From Hofstenia miamia (taxonomy: Eukaryota > Xenacoelomorpha > Acoela): a stretch of DNA of 64,000 bases. Positions within the stretch are counted from its first letter, which is position 1; each line of letters begins with the position of its first letter. The notes below the pieces were generated by a model that did no database searches, had not been told where the DNA came from, and was given only the letters and a program-made list of their open reading frames with translations. A program made the translations under genes and the position numbers. This document shows positions 37,101 through 48,349 of this stretch, one piece after another. Location: the NCBI GenBank assembly GCA_004352715.1, contig SCFE01000098.1, positions 628,100-692,099 on the forward strand, in the 5' to 3' direction.

Positions 37101-40100
37101 TACTTTTTTTAATGAATTCATTTCCCTATTTATTAAATCATTTTTGCTTATTCTATTATTTAGGAGATATAATATGAAAGAAAAAAATTTTTTGAGGTTA
37201 AATTGATCAAATTCCAAAAAAATATTAAATGAAGGGGATTTTTTGCTTAAAACGTAGTTTTCTTAGAATTGCTAATTTTTGAAATGGTGCGATCAATAAC
37301 TTTTGAAATAGAAGTCTGATTGACTTGAAATTTTGTATGAGTGTTAAAATTCATAACATCAACTTACTGTACTAAAATCTTTTTGATCTGATTATTGAAA
37401 ATTTTTTAATAGGTTGTTTACGTAATAAATGACCTTCAAAAATTTGCGTAATTTCAGGACCAGATACTTTTTTTCAATAAAAAATAAGTATACACTCTTT
37501 GAGTTTGTTTTTACTACAGTAAGTGCATATTTATAAATGGAATACCTATGTAAATTTTTATTTTAAAACTCTCAGACAATTTAAAGTTATTGACCAGAGA
37601 GTAAATTTTGAAAATTACATATTTTTTTTAAATTTTCATTCATTTTCAAACAAATAAACAATTAAAACTTAACTTTGAAAAGAAAAAATGGCGTTTCTTT
37701 CTTTTAGTATAGGACCACCTTAAAATGATTCACGTCAATGAATTTCTTATGTGCGTAAAAACGTGGAATCTACGCCAAATGTCAAAAATAGCCTTTGATA
37801 ATATAATATACAAAGCTTCGCATGACAAGGAAATCATTTAAAGTAAATTATTAATTACCAACTGTGTTGCTCGTAAACAAATTCTGGATTCACTTTTAGC
37901 CAAAGTAAATATACAACAATAGTGTATCACCCCTTTAAGAGGCCGGCGGCTTTCTAAAATGTTTATCCCTGAAGATGTCTCTTTCAGATTTGAAGGGCTT
38001 CTCAAAGGAGAGTGGCCTTAAGCAACAACAAGCCTCGTCCTTACTAGAATGGCTTGCTGTAAATCTATAGTGGATTATCGGAGTTTCTGATGCATAAACT
38101 TGAAAAATTTATGAATTATTCTTGCATTAGGTTGTTAAAAAGAGAATAACGCACTTCGCACAATCACTACACTTCATGAGAGTCAAACTTAAAATACTAA
38201 TTTTAATACTTACGATTTATTATGAGAAATTGCGAGTACATTTCAACGATATGCGTTTTAAAGGTGTCAAAACGACTAGATTAATGTCTAAAATGGAATT
38301 TTACGTGCCTCATACAAACTGATGGTACGTTGTCAATTTATAGCCGAAGGTGCTAGACTTCAATCCCAATGACAATAAGGAAGATGACTGATATTTATTT
38401 GTTCAGAAGAACATTGAAAACCTTTTTACTTGGAATTCATTTTATTAAGTTATTACATAAGTATAATGTTAAAATAAATAAATAAATACATATAAATAAA
38501 ACGGTTGACACGATTCCGATATTGTTTTTTGAAAACTACGATTGAGAATTTTGGCGTAACGATGGATAATATCAAAGTTTTAATATTTCAAATTTCTAAA
38601 TAGCAACAAAATATTAGACGTTACTTGGAAATCTTTACTCATCCTTAAGCAGTTTATTAGAAAGTATGTAGTTATACAACATTTAAAGATATAAGCAAAA
38701 TCCGATACATGTGAAAAATCAAATGAAGAAACTTGAATTTTTAAAATCCTACAGAGAAAATATTTAAATATTATTGTAGTATGTAATAGATTTTCGAAAT
38801 TTTACCTTGAGGTCAACCAAAGTATCACTGCTTTCGTCTATTGCTGCAGGTTGAGTTTGTGGAAGTGTAGTTGATTGGACGGAGGTCTTAACATATTCCA
38901 GCTCCTTGTACAAAAGCTCAAGATGTATAGTATTATTAATAAGTTTTGTCAGCACCTAAATCAAAATTCTTTATGAGTTTCAGGCGATTTTTGAGAAATT
39001 GAAATGTGATAATAACTGAATTGAAATTAAAATCTTGGTTGCATCTTTCCATTGTCCAGTCTTATCAATTAATACATATGAGTGTTGACTGGTTTATTAT
39101 TTTAAAAACACTGTTGCGAAATTCCATATTTTATTGCATTTTTCGCTGAAACACACCAATTCTTTCCGCCATTTTCTTTGCTAGCTTCCTTTTTCTGCCC
39201 ACTCAGGCTTTCGACCAATGTCAACGTTGTTGTCAATAGGCTGCAGGATGCGATACACAACACTTCTTGCCATTCACATCAGTATAAAATGCTTCACAGT
39301 AAATGCTTTACCGTTACCTTTATGTAAAATGTAGAAATCTTCAATAATTTTGTTTCTCTCCAATTGATTCAATGACTGCATGACAAATAGTGTTGGGGAG
39401 AAATAATGCAAAATATGTCGACATTAAAAAAAGTTTATACATATATTTATACTACGAACGTTTATACTACACGTAAAATCGTGAGCTGAACTCATTTTAA
39501 TTGACTTACAAATTCGTCGCAATTTTTAGTAGTCACCCTTTACAATCGGAAATTGTATTATAATTGAGATTCCAAAAATCCTCAAAAGAATTTTATAATT
39601 GCATAAGGACATCTAATTTTATTTTGATTTTAATGCGTACTTTAATATCAGGCCATTTAAGTATTGAAGTTAAACTCTGTAAGGTACAGGTTCACAAGAT
39701 GAGTTGATAGCAGGATATATGAGAAAAACCCTTCTTCAAAGACAAAAAACCGTCGCTATTGTGGTTTCTCAATTCATGCTAAACATGAAGAATATAAAAT
39801 GACAAAATTTGGTGATCTTCAACTAGGCAAGACTCTCATATAGTATGGCAGCTGGAATATATTACTTGGGTGTCATGATTCAATACCAAAAACAGTTAAA
39901 ATTCTTCGGAATATTGCGATTGCCTCAACCCTATATTTGTAATGGGTTAATTATCACAATATAATATAAACAAATGTAACAGAATGAATTCACAAACATT
40001 CCAGAGAAGACATGAATAATGTTGTCATATGCACAGAGCATTGTCGTTATGTAATATACAATATGCATGAAGGTATGTCAATAAAATTGTTCCCATCTTG

Positions 40101-42382
40101 ATACCCAAATGTGACTTGGCATGAAAGTGAAACTGAGTTTAATGAATTATTGGTTGGAAAGAATAGCAGAGAAGGTATAATTTCAATGGTCTCAGACATT
40201 AACTAAACAAGGCTTTTTAAAAATTAGAATACAAATTACTCAAAAATATGGTTTTGCATGCAAAAAAATTCAAATTCGTGATTCTCGTCTCAAAATTGAC
40301 AGAAACCAATGAAAAAATTTAATCAACTAAATTTTATGTCACACCGTGTAATTTAAATCTAAGAGGTGTTGGGATTTTTACCGCTATACATCTCCAAGAA
40401 TTGTTTTAAAATTATATTGAGTGGAGTTTGCTACAAACCCCCAAAATGTTTTATGAAAATTTTGGAAAAATAACAATGAAACTTTTACAGAAAATACTTG
40501 GGTGTTGAAATTCGTCAACATTATACTGCATGTTTTTTGTGAATTGATAAAATTCTATTGAGATGTAGAGATACTAAATTGATAAACAAACCGATTTATC
40601 GAAGAGAAGCAACGCTGTTCCATCAATGCGAGAATCGTGAAACTGTTTGCGAATGTCCAAAGTCCAATCTCCCAAGCCTTCCAACCACATGGAAACATCA
40701 TCTTTCGTCCAATTACTTACACTTGCTTTAAATGAGCTAGTGTTCGAAATTGGATGGCCTTCTGGGACAGTGACGCCATCTGGTAAAGTTAGCAGCACAA
40801 ACAACGATAGACTGAACTAAACCAATTTAAATGCAACAAAACAATGAATAGATTAAAAGTTCATGTATGTTAAATATAATCGTAGCTAGCATTTTCATTT
40901 AGTTTGCATATCAAACTTAAGAATCTGATGAAAGAAAACTGTAGTTTGTAAGGAGATATCATCTTAAAATACTTACAACCGTAGTAACGAGTAGTACATT
41001 TATCAGCATTGCCATCACAACACGAACTACCTGCGCACTGACTGGAATTACTCTGCGAGTTGGTCGGGCCATTTGTGGATTAAAACGTGCGGCAGCTCTA
41101 GCAGCGAATCGTGCAACAATCTCTGTGTCAGCACTTTGTCTCCTGGCAGCTGTTAACTCAGGATGCGCTGCTTCTATAAGAGTACGCAAAGAAAAATTAA
41201 CTTCAGGGTAGGCCGTCCACGGTCTTCGACACCCAGGACATAAAAGTGGTTGTGATATTCGCGCCTAAAACGTTCTATTTATATCAATAATGGAAACGAT
41301 CCCCAAGTGAGTGCTAGCATTTTTACATAAATTGCAATAACGAAACTAATCGGTTTTAAAGCCTCGTTAACAGCAGTTGAAATTGTAAAGCATAGTTGAA
41401 ATCAAGAAACGATTTCGCAAAATTGTAATTATAAAATATTTTGAAGAAAGGTGAGCAAGCAATAATAATTTGTTTAATACATTCGCTACAAAACGAGTAC
41501 ATTTCACGATATAAATGACTCTCCAATTAAAATCTTTCTTTCTTAGCATGCAATGAATAATGAAATTACGGTTTACATATAATTTAAAAATAAAAATATT
41601 TGACCACAATGACTAATGCACGTTCACAAGCATTGAAAAGCAATTTTAAGAGATAAAGCTATTAAAATATCAACTAACAGATCCATGTTTTGACTCACTC
41701 ATTCAAAATTGAATAGGCCTTAGTAAAAATATGAAATTGTGGAGGCAAGTCATCTTTAGATTTATGCTTTTTCAAAAGATTAATTATCTCTAAATAGTTA
41801 ATAAAATTTGGCGAAACGGGTTTTGCGAATTTGCAAGCACACAAATCTAACTGAAGGCATTTCAACTCTATCTGGATTAGATATAATAGAGAGTGATAAT
41901 AATCATGTGATTACGTTATTAAAATAGTTTAAAATCATTCTAAATTGCTCTGATTGAAAACAAGCCTGAGTAAATGTGCACATAGGCACAGAAACGCAAT
42001 TCAAGCCAAGTATAACAAATTATAATTGTATGTATGGTAAATGGTAATCGAAATTTAGCATTGAAAGACATACTTCAAACCATCTTGCCAAACACCCACG
42101 ACAAAATGTATGCCCACAATTTAAAGTTGTAGGATCGAGCATTAGTTCATAGCAAACTCCACAAAGGAAAATCTGTCTGACACCTCGATGTGATATATCT
42201 TGATCGGAATTTTCATTACTTCTATCTTCCGTTAAAGAGTCGTCAGAGTTGTTCGATTCTATAGAATGTAAATTAAAGTAGGATAGCTAGCTTTTAAATA
42301 AGTTACCTCTTGATGAAGGAGAAAAAGGGATCGCTTCATCGTTTTGAATTTCTTCATTTTGTGCTACATCATTAATATCCAT
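28132..42382 (-). CDS. BFAR: BFAR-like RING-SAM membrane protein (bifunctional apoptosis regulator), spliced
   Basis: Known BFAR is an ER-membrane E3 ubiquitin ligase that dampens apoptosis. Minus-strand exons seen: 42382-42307 (ATG), 42258-42074, 41264-40977, 40816-40592, 38955-38806, 33420-33265, 32984-32868, 31466-31267, and about 28279-28132. Phases agree at every junction. Exons 2-3 give a C3HC4 RING (CGVCYELMLDPTTLNCGHTF, then CRGC, then CPGC). Exons 3-4 give a membrane span around VVMAMLINVLLVTTV. Exon 4 carries most of a SAM domain (WTKDDVSMWLEGLGDW). The later exons match the family's C-terminal membrane region, e.g. VTYMIAFITHYSNVFVPFVN and FVTKAVFIPYMLLFLFVW. RING-TM-SAM-TM order is diagnostic. 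The last SAM helix and the exact C-terminus are unresolved. The last exon may run on to 28023, and an exon may lie in the 35.5-36.5 kb gap. Confidence 0.8.
28518..28950. mobile_element. Possible pogo/Tigger-type MITE remnant
   Basis: The stretch starts TACAGTGAAATCAACTTAAT and contains repeated TTAATTGGG(T/G)CA, TTATTCGGGCC and ATCCGATAATTGG words. These are like the CAGT...ATTCGG...CATCCG tips of pogo/Tigger elements. I do not see a matching opposite end, so this is tentative. It would lie in a BFAR intron. Confidence 0.3.
29659..29776. mobile_element. 118-bp palindromic MITE
   Basis: Left end GGCTACGGTTAGACTATGTG and right end, read inward, GGCGACGGTTAGACTGTGAT are inverted repeats with only small differences. 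The interior repeats ATGTGAT, ATCGTGA and TGTCACA words. It lies in a BFAR intron and codes for nothing. A target-site duplication is not clear. Confidence 0.65.
30067..31066. other. Assembly gap of exactly 1000 N
   Basis: The round length means a default gap of unknown size, inside a BFAR intron. It is bounded by a C run on the left and a (CA)n run on the right. Confidence 0.95.
33851..35164. repeat. Left copy of a 1.3-kb duplicated segment
   Basis: 33851 onward is the same as 36454 onward (offset 2603). By eye it is identical through the 450 bp before the MITE and the first half of the MITE, then diverges from about 34800. The right flanks of the two copies differ completely. See the finding on assembly chimerism. 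Confidence 0.85.
34300..35164. mobile_element. TTAA-flanked (piggyBac-type) MITE, copy 1
   Basis: The ends are GGTGGTCCTATACTAAAA and its inverted partner TTTTAGTATAGGATCACC. Both are flanked by TTAA (34296-34299 and 35165-35168), the target site that piggyBac transposases use. It is 865 bp with no transposase, so non-autonomous. The ends do not match those of the 19.2-kb piggyBac element. It lies in a BFAR intron. Confidence 0.85.
35320..35440. repeat. Short direct repeat before a gap
   Basis: CTCGTACACTGCCG occurs twice (about 35331 and 35418), each preceded by AAGA and followed by GTAA or GGTAA. They lie just left of the 1000-N gap and may mark the edge of a tandem array lost in the gap. 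Confidence 0.5.
35454..36453. other. Assembly gap of exactly 1000 N
   Basis: A default-size gap between two copies of the same 1.3-kb segment, inside a BFAR intron. Confidence 0.95.
36454..37719. repeat. Right copy of the 1.3-kb duplicated segment
   Basis: Starts exactly at the first base after the gap and repeats 33851 onward. Relative to the left copy it lacks about 48 bp near 37590 and has scattered substitutions in its second half. Confidence 0.85.
36903..37719. mobile_element. TTAA-flanked (piggyBac-type) MITE, copy 2
   Basis: Same ends as copy 1 (GGTGGTCCTATACTAAAA and its inverse with GGACCACC), flanked by TTAA at 36899-36902 and 37720-37723. It is 817 bp. Here the terminal repeats match perfectly over 18 bp. 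Confidence 0.85.
39030..39382 (-). mobile_element. mariner-like transposase N-terminal fragment
   Basis: The minus-strand frame starts at an ATG (39382) and reads LERNKIIEDFYILHKGNGKA, a stop, then SVVYRILQPIDNNVDIGRKP. Shortly after, in another frame, it reads KLAKKMAERIGVSAKNAI and YGI. The RNKII...VYRILQR.DNN...RKPG layout followed by LAKK..RxGVS is the double helix-turn-helix DNA-binding part of a Tc1/mariner transposase group. The DDE domain is absent. It sits in a BFAR intron. Confidence 0.55.
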
Positions 42383-43530
42383 AAGCTAGAACAAAAAATT
42401 AAATTTCCATAAAGTAATTATCAATGTGAGCGGGTTTACATCCATATATATATATATATATATATATACTTGGAATAAATATATTACACTTGGCATAGCT
42501 CAGTATAAAACAAGTAATTTACTAACACTTAATCGGCTATTTAAGAAGTGCACACTGAAAATTTATTTGAATTCAAATATTTCCTAAAATGCTCAAACGA
42601 TTTGATACATTTCTTATTTTTAAAAAACTTATATCCGATCAGCATAGTTGTGGGAAAATCATACTGTGTATTGGACATGCACATTTGAGTACTATAAACA
42701 ATATAAAATGTAGCGCCGAAAATAAATATTGAATAAATTTGAATTGCAAATTTAAAAATAAATTTAATCGTCTGTTTTATCAGCGAATCGACTGATAACA
42801 TTTTAAATGCCAATATTAAATATAATATTAAGAATTTAGTGGTTACAAGGAAAACTATAATGTGTCATACAAAACCTCCATTGATAGCATTTTATTGGGA
42901 ATCATTTTAATTATATTTTGGTGGAGATGTCACAATTAAATCTAAAGCAGATGATATATACAAATATTTTTTCCAATCTTTTTTTTATTGTGCTAATTAG
43001 CACAATAATTTAAGCTGCACAAGAACACTCGCATGCATATCATAAATAAATCAAAATATATTCTAATACTTTTAGTTGCAATTTTTGCTAATAAATTTAT
43101 TTAACTCTTTATGTCTGCTAAACAGTGGTTATACTTTACTTTACGAAGTCTTAAGTAAAGTAAAATCCAAATGTAAAATTCTATGGTTTACTCCAATTTG
43201 CGGAAGTGGAAGACCAGGGTAAGGTTGTGAAACGCATTTTAGGGGCTCTTTTCTCAATACTTGGTCATGACTAAGATGTCCCCCGTCAGAAAATAATGCG
43301 TTAGCCCCTGGTATGGAGTGAGCTTGATCAAACCGAAAGTGGAAAAAGCAAAATGTTGGCGATGTAACTATGAAAGTTGAATTAGAACAAATTCAAAACA
43401 CATTAGAATAGAGCACATTATCGGCCTCAACAACATAACATACTTCAAAACCTCTATATCGTCATTACAAATAATTAAAACGAAAAATAGATTGAGGTGT
43501 CGCTAAAGATTAAATTCAATACGTTGCATG
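42383..43530. other. Upstream region of the BFAR-like gene
   Basis: AT-rich, with a (TA)n tract at about 42444-42470. The promoter of the minus-strand gene must lie here or further up, but no specific signal can be named. A 90-codon minus ORF at 42541-42813 has no recognisable domain. Confidence 0.35.
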
Positions 43531-43531
43531 T

Positions 43532-44660
43532 TCAATTATTGTAATAATGTATTGACAGTTGCTCAACAACATCAATTGCAACAAATTCTTTGGCTTGTAA
43601 ATTTTTAAAATGTGTCAATGATCCAATTGAAACTTTGATTGAGAAAGATTTTCTAAAATTGCAGACTCCACAAGTTATTATTAAATGGACAGTTGGGCGC
43701 ATTGGTTGGAAATACATGTCCATTATCTTCAGCAATTTCACGACCTTATAAATACCAAAATGCCCCCTTTGTGTTAGCTTCAAATCGTGAATATGCTTAA
43801 CTGTAGAATTGAAGTGTACACAACGTGACCACTCAGAAAGAAACGAAATTGGTTTGGATCAGAAATTCCAGCCACAAAAACTCGATCAGTTATCGAATTG
43901 CTTAGAACTTATACTATACAATTCAACCAGTTTGCACTTTTGAAGTAGTACCACACCCACTCCTAAAAGGTACTTCTTCAGAATTTTAAGAGATGGAGAA
44001 ACCTACCCACTTTCTGTTGAGATAAAGTAGAAATGAGCCTTCCTTAATTTTTTAAAATTTATATAAATTTCAAATTAGAAGACTTTATGCATAGCTCACT
44101 TTAATTGAAAAATCCTCGACAAAGGCCGCGCCTGCATTCTAATTTAAAAGGCTTGCTAAAATTCGGATGCCATTAGTTTATTTGTTTAACTAAATATTTC
44201 TTGATAACTTCAATTCAAGTTGGACAATTTATATTTGGAGCACATATAGGCTTCATGATTTCAGAATATTTCGTTGTTAATCTAGAGTAATAATTTGTCA
44301 TATTGTAAAATCTGCATCGTTCTTTATTTGCAGTGCGTATAATTTAATCAGAGTATTCACTTTTTAAGATCTAACTTCAACCCATAACACTAAATCGTTA
44401 AAGTCTGAGTATTGACTGTAAATGATCTTGACAATTATTGTTTGATATCAAAACGTTATCATTATAAGACAAAAAATCTAAATCTTGGAGAATACTATGA
44501 AGAAATCTCAGCAGCACTAGTAAGCCCACATGGCAGTACTTCAAATTTGCATAGCAGCTTTTAGTTTTGGAATTCAGTCTACTAGCATTTGCTAATAGCT
44601 TGATGTCAAATTAATATCATAGGAATCGGTGCAAATACAATAGATAACTGTTATTCGCGC
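43532..44660 (-). mobile_element. Gypsy-like LTR retrotransposon pol remnant
   Basis: Minus-strand pieces follow the pol order. Near 44540 is VLPCGLTSAAEIS, matching the VLPFGL..AP block of Ty3/Gypsy reverse transcriptase. Near 44450 is LSYNDNVLI, where YxDD is expected (the second Asp reads Asn). Near 43960 is GVGVVLLQKCK with YSISSKQF, like the RNase H tether. At 43532-43800 is an integrase zinc-binding part with RGHFGIYKVVKLL, then ITCGVC, then LQAKEFVAIDVV, where the first catalytic Asp would be. Stops and frameshifts throughout show it is dead. LTRs were not found. Confidence 0.65.
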
Positions 44661-44664
44661 ACTC

Positions 44665-45480
44665 CTAGTGCTTTATTCGTTGATTAAAACATTAATTTAA
44701 TTCTGAATCTTCATAGTTATATTCTTTGAAATTTCATTGTATTTTTGAATATATTTAAACTCAGCAAAGTTTACTAGATACACTCATCAGTGAACACAAA
44801 ATAGTGGGAATGAGCAGAGGCATATTCTCTTACATTAAAATATAAATTGGAAACTCGAAAACCTTTAATACAGTTGTGATACAAATTATTCAGTTCAATT
44901 GGTTCAGAATTACAATTATGTTTGCTCAAAAAAACTATAAGTAAATGTCTAATATTTAGTTCCTAAAGTAAGACTGTATATTGAAAACAACATTGTCAGA
45001 GCCATCAAATTGTACTGAAGCGTGCAGCAACTTAAAAAATTTGCAGATGTATAGATGCACTTTAGTGAAACTGAATTTATAGCTGCTATACGCAATTTGA
45101 ATAGGAAAATAAGAAAGTGGTATTTGTAAAATTTTGCAAGGGTCTACATTAAAAGTGATAACATTAACAATTGCCAACGATGTGTAAAATACCATTTGAG
45201 ACAAAATCAATTATTTCATCATGTTTGTTTAACAAACAATACCGTCGCTTACAATTTATTGGGCAAAATATATTTTATATATTTATTAATTAACATTTGT
45301 AGACAAAATGCAGACGAAATCCTCCATAGAAAACATAAAAATGTTTAACAGGGAAGCTTATTATTGTTGAAATTTAGCACAAACATTTTCACTAATCCGC
45401 TAAGCGTAAAAAACAAGTAACGCTTAGGTGTTAGATAGATAAATAGATAAACGTACATTTGAGCAATTACAAGGAAATAA
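44665..45480. other. No gene recognised; flank of the retroelement block
   Basis: AT-rich. An 84-codon minus ORF (44956-45210) could be a remnant of the upstream part of the Gypsy-like element but has no diagnostic motif. A TAGATAGATAAATAGATA tract at about 45433-45452 lies where the 3' tail of the minus-strand LINE is expected. Confidence 0.4.
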
Positions 45481-45489
45481 AAGATATTT

Positions 45490-48340
45490 TAGTCTCTAAG
45501 GGAAGTCATGTGAGGAAAGAACGGTTTTGATCTTATGCTTACAGGGCAAGAGAAGTGATTGAGTGCTTTTTGGGATAGAGGCTATGCAGGTGATGAGTTT
45601 GGTAGGAGCAACTAACGAATGGCTTCTTCGCAAGAAGTTTCCTGTAATGGAAACTAGGCGCTGAGAGTTGAGGAGAAATGATACTTACCGCTCGATTCAA
45701 AAGGTGTTTGACTTTGTCCTCAACCGTCCGCCTGAGACCGACAAAAACTGAAGAACAATAGTCGAAAACGGAGAAAATGTATGAGTGAAATACTGAAAAG
45801 AGCCACCTTGGTCACATACAGTATTTCAGTTGTCTAAGGAGGCCTTCTTGATGCAGGAGTTGAAATGATTCTGAAAGTTGAGCGATCATCGACAATGACG
45901 CCCAGAATTTTCAATCGATCTACACCCGGGAAGTCATCAGGAAGAAAAAAGGCGGATGATTTAGAGAGGGTGATAAGCATCTGCTGGCATTTTCGCTGGT
46001 TGAGTTTCAAGCCATTGGCTTGACAAAACGAGAAAATGTGGTTTGCATCCGTCTCAACTTTAAAGAAGTCTTTGGTAAGTTTGGTGACTGTGATTAAATC
46101 GTCAGGGTATTTGATTAGATAACTTTTATCAGGATTGAGATCTGACATATAGGATATGAAGAGGAGGAGACCTATAAGAGAGCCCTGGGTAACGCCCAAA
46201 GTGATTTTGAAACAGCGGCTACCTTTGTAAACAACAGAAAAGAACCTGTTGGTGAGGTAGCTTTGTAGCAAATTTTACAACATCGATGGGGAGCACTGCG
46301 CTAAGTTTGTTCAGAAGGCGGGTGTGAGGAATACTATCAAAAGCCTTGCTCATGTCGAATGTTTGTACGAAAGCTGAGTCGCCATCATCAAGAATACTGG
46401 AAATTCTATCCAGGATAGCTATGAAGGCGGTTGTAGTAAAGCGCTGTTTTTGATAAGCAAATTGATGGATATAGATGATTGGTAAAACAAGCGGCTGAAT
46501 CGTTATTATTGAACAGAACTCAAGGCATTTTGAAGGCACTGAAAGCAGAGCAATGGGACGCAGCTGTTCAAGACTAGGATGGGCCGTTTTAGGTATGGGT
46601 GAGATTCTGGCATTTTTTAAGGCAACTGGACAGAACTCAGAGAGAAGAGAAGTATTGATAATATTGAACAAAGCTCAGCTAGGAGATGAGCGGCGCATTT
46701 TAGGCTTTGTTCGGAATACCACCAAGTTTGGTGCAAGCATTTTTTATATTGACGAGGCATTTATAGACAACGAGGGGCTCAACTCAAGACCAGGAAGAAG
46801 AGTAGCCGCCGCCGTTTGTGGGAATTGAATTAGTCTCATCTGAGGGCATAGCAGATTTAAAAGAGCAGCCAATTTCGTTCAAGGCGGAAGTCACATCAGG
46901 AAAGGAGTCAAACAGATCGCGTAAAAGTGATTGCTAATAGTGAATAATCCGAAAAGGTCGCAATGTTGTTTGGGCTTGTTGGCTTTTTCCATCGTTAAAT
47001 GTTTGGCGGTTGTGATGGCTTTCTCTAGCTTCACAGATATTTACCTTCACGGAAAGCATTATCCTTCTTATGCATTTTGTCGATAACAGCTCTGTTAGCC
47101 CATGACGGGTCGGTGTCCCGAGAAGTGCCATAGCTAATGGGGATGTACTTCATGCATGTGTTGATGCACTCATACAGAAAGTCGACTTTTTTGTCAATGT
47201 CATCAATTCTATAAATTCTTTCAAGGTTACAGTTTTGAAGATTCAGAAGGAAGAGGTTGTCTGAGAGCCAATACAGCCAGATTTGGATAAGTAAGCGTTG
47301 ATTCCACTACGGGTTTAGCAATGCAAACAAAGTGGTCAGAGTGACCAATAGGGGGAGGCAGCACGAACGGGAAGAAAAGAAGCAACTTGAGGAGCGAGAA
47401 TGACGTCAAACTACTATCTTGGGTGTTGTTTACTTGGAATTGGTTTTCGAGGTTGAGGGCTGTGCAAACAATGTAAATTTTTGCATTATGAAACACCAGT
47501 TGAGGTCACCAGCAATATAGATGATCTGGAGAGAGGAGAGCGTGATCAAAGCTGTTTACAATGTACTGACTGATTCTATTATTAGTTGAGGTGTTGAGGT
47601 CAGGTGTAACATAAATCGAACAGAAGCGAACAGAGTTGCCTGGACCGCAAAAGAAGAAACTCTATCCCGGATGGAGCTGTACCACAGTCCAACATTTCAA
47701 TCGCAGCGAAAGGGTAGCGCATAATTTGGGATTCGGTGATGTTCAGAGGGTCTGTTTCGTCTAACCACGATAGCAATTAACATCGGCTCATCACGAAGGT
47801 TAATTAAGCAAAGTTGATCAATCTTTTGACGGATTGACCGAGCATTTGTGACGAAAATAGAGGGGACTGCGAGGGAACAGAAATCAGCTGGAATAGTGGT
47901 CAATGATAGTCAGTTGCTAGTAACGCAAGTCACTCTGTTGTGGTGGATTGCCCAGGTTTTGTCAGATTTACTTGCGCGCGTTTGCCTCAAGAGACACCTC
48001 AGTTCAAAAACTTTAATTTGTTCGGCTCTGGCAAGATCAGGACTTATATAAATGTTCGAGAAATCTATGCTTTCGCGAAGATTCTTATTTCTTTTAAGAA
48101 GTTTCTTTCGTTTCTGAACATCCTTAAACGTTAAAACATAGGTGGAAACAGCTTTACCTTCTTGTTGGGGAGTTGCCTAACGGTGATGTCATTTTGGAAA
48201 GACTGAGCGGCAGTTCCGTGACAATGTTGACTACGGTGGATGCGTCACAGTTGTCCTCTTTTGCGAACCCGCGGATAATACGATTCTTACTCTTTTCTTG
48301 TTGGCGCCTTGTCTCATGCTGCACCTCTTACACTTTATGC
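45490..48340 (-). mobile_element. LINE with endonuclease and reverse transcriptase, degenerate, minus strand
   Basis: Reading down the minus strand, NARSIRQKIDQLCLINLRDE (47903-47770) is the N-terminus of the LINE endonuclease. ARISPIPKT (about 46620), LRPIALLSVPSKCLE (RT block 1), TFDMSKAFDSIPHTRLLNKL (first catalytic Asp) and LGVTQGSLIGLLLFISYMSDL follow. The YADD box reads YPDD (about 46099-46110). LKILGVIVDDRSTF is the post-catalytic block. Frameshifts and stops break the ORF. It lies head-to-head with the LINE that begins at about 48350. Confidence 0.8.
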
Positions 48341-48349
48341 CTGAATAAA

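Noticed and set aside
43140-43300. Possible host gene in the GC-richer stretch near 43.2 kb
   Set aside because: No open frame with recognisable motifs; neighbouring minus-strand sequence is Gypsy-like pol.
46553-46828. 91-codon plus-strand ORF, and similar ones at 47.8-48.3 kb
   Set aside because: Antisense shadows of the minus-strand LINE.
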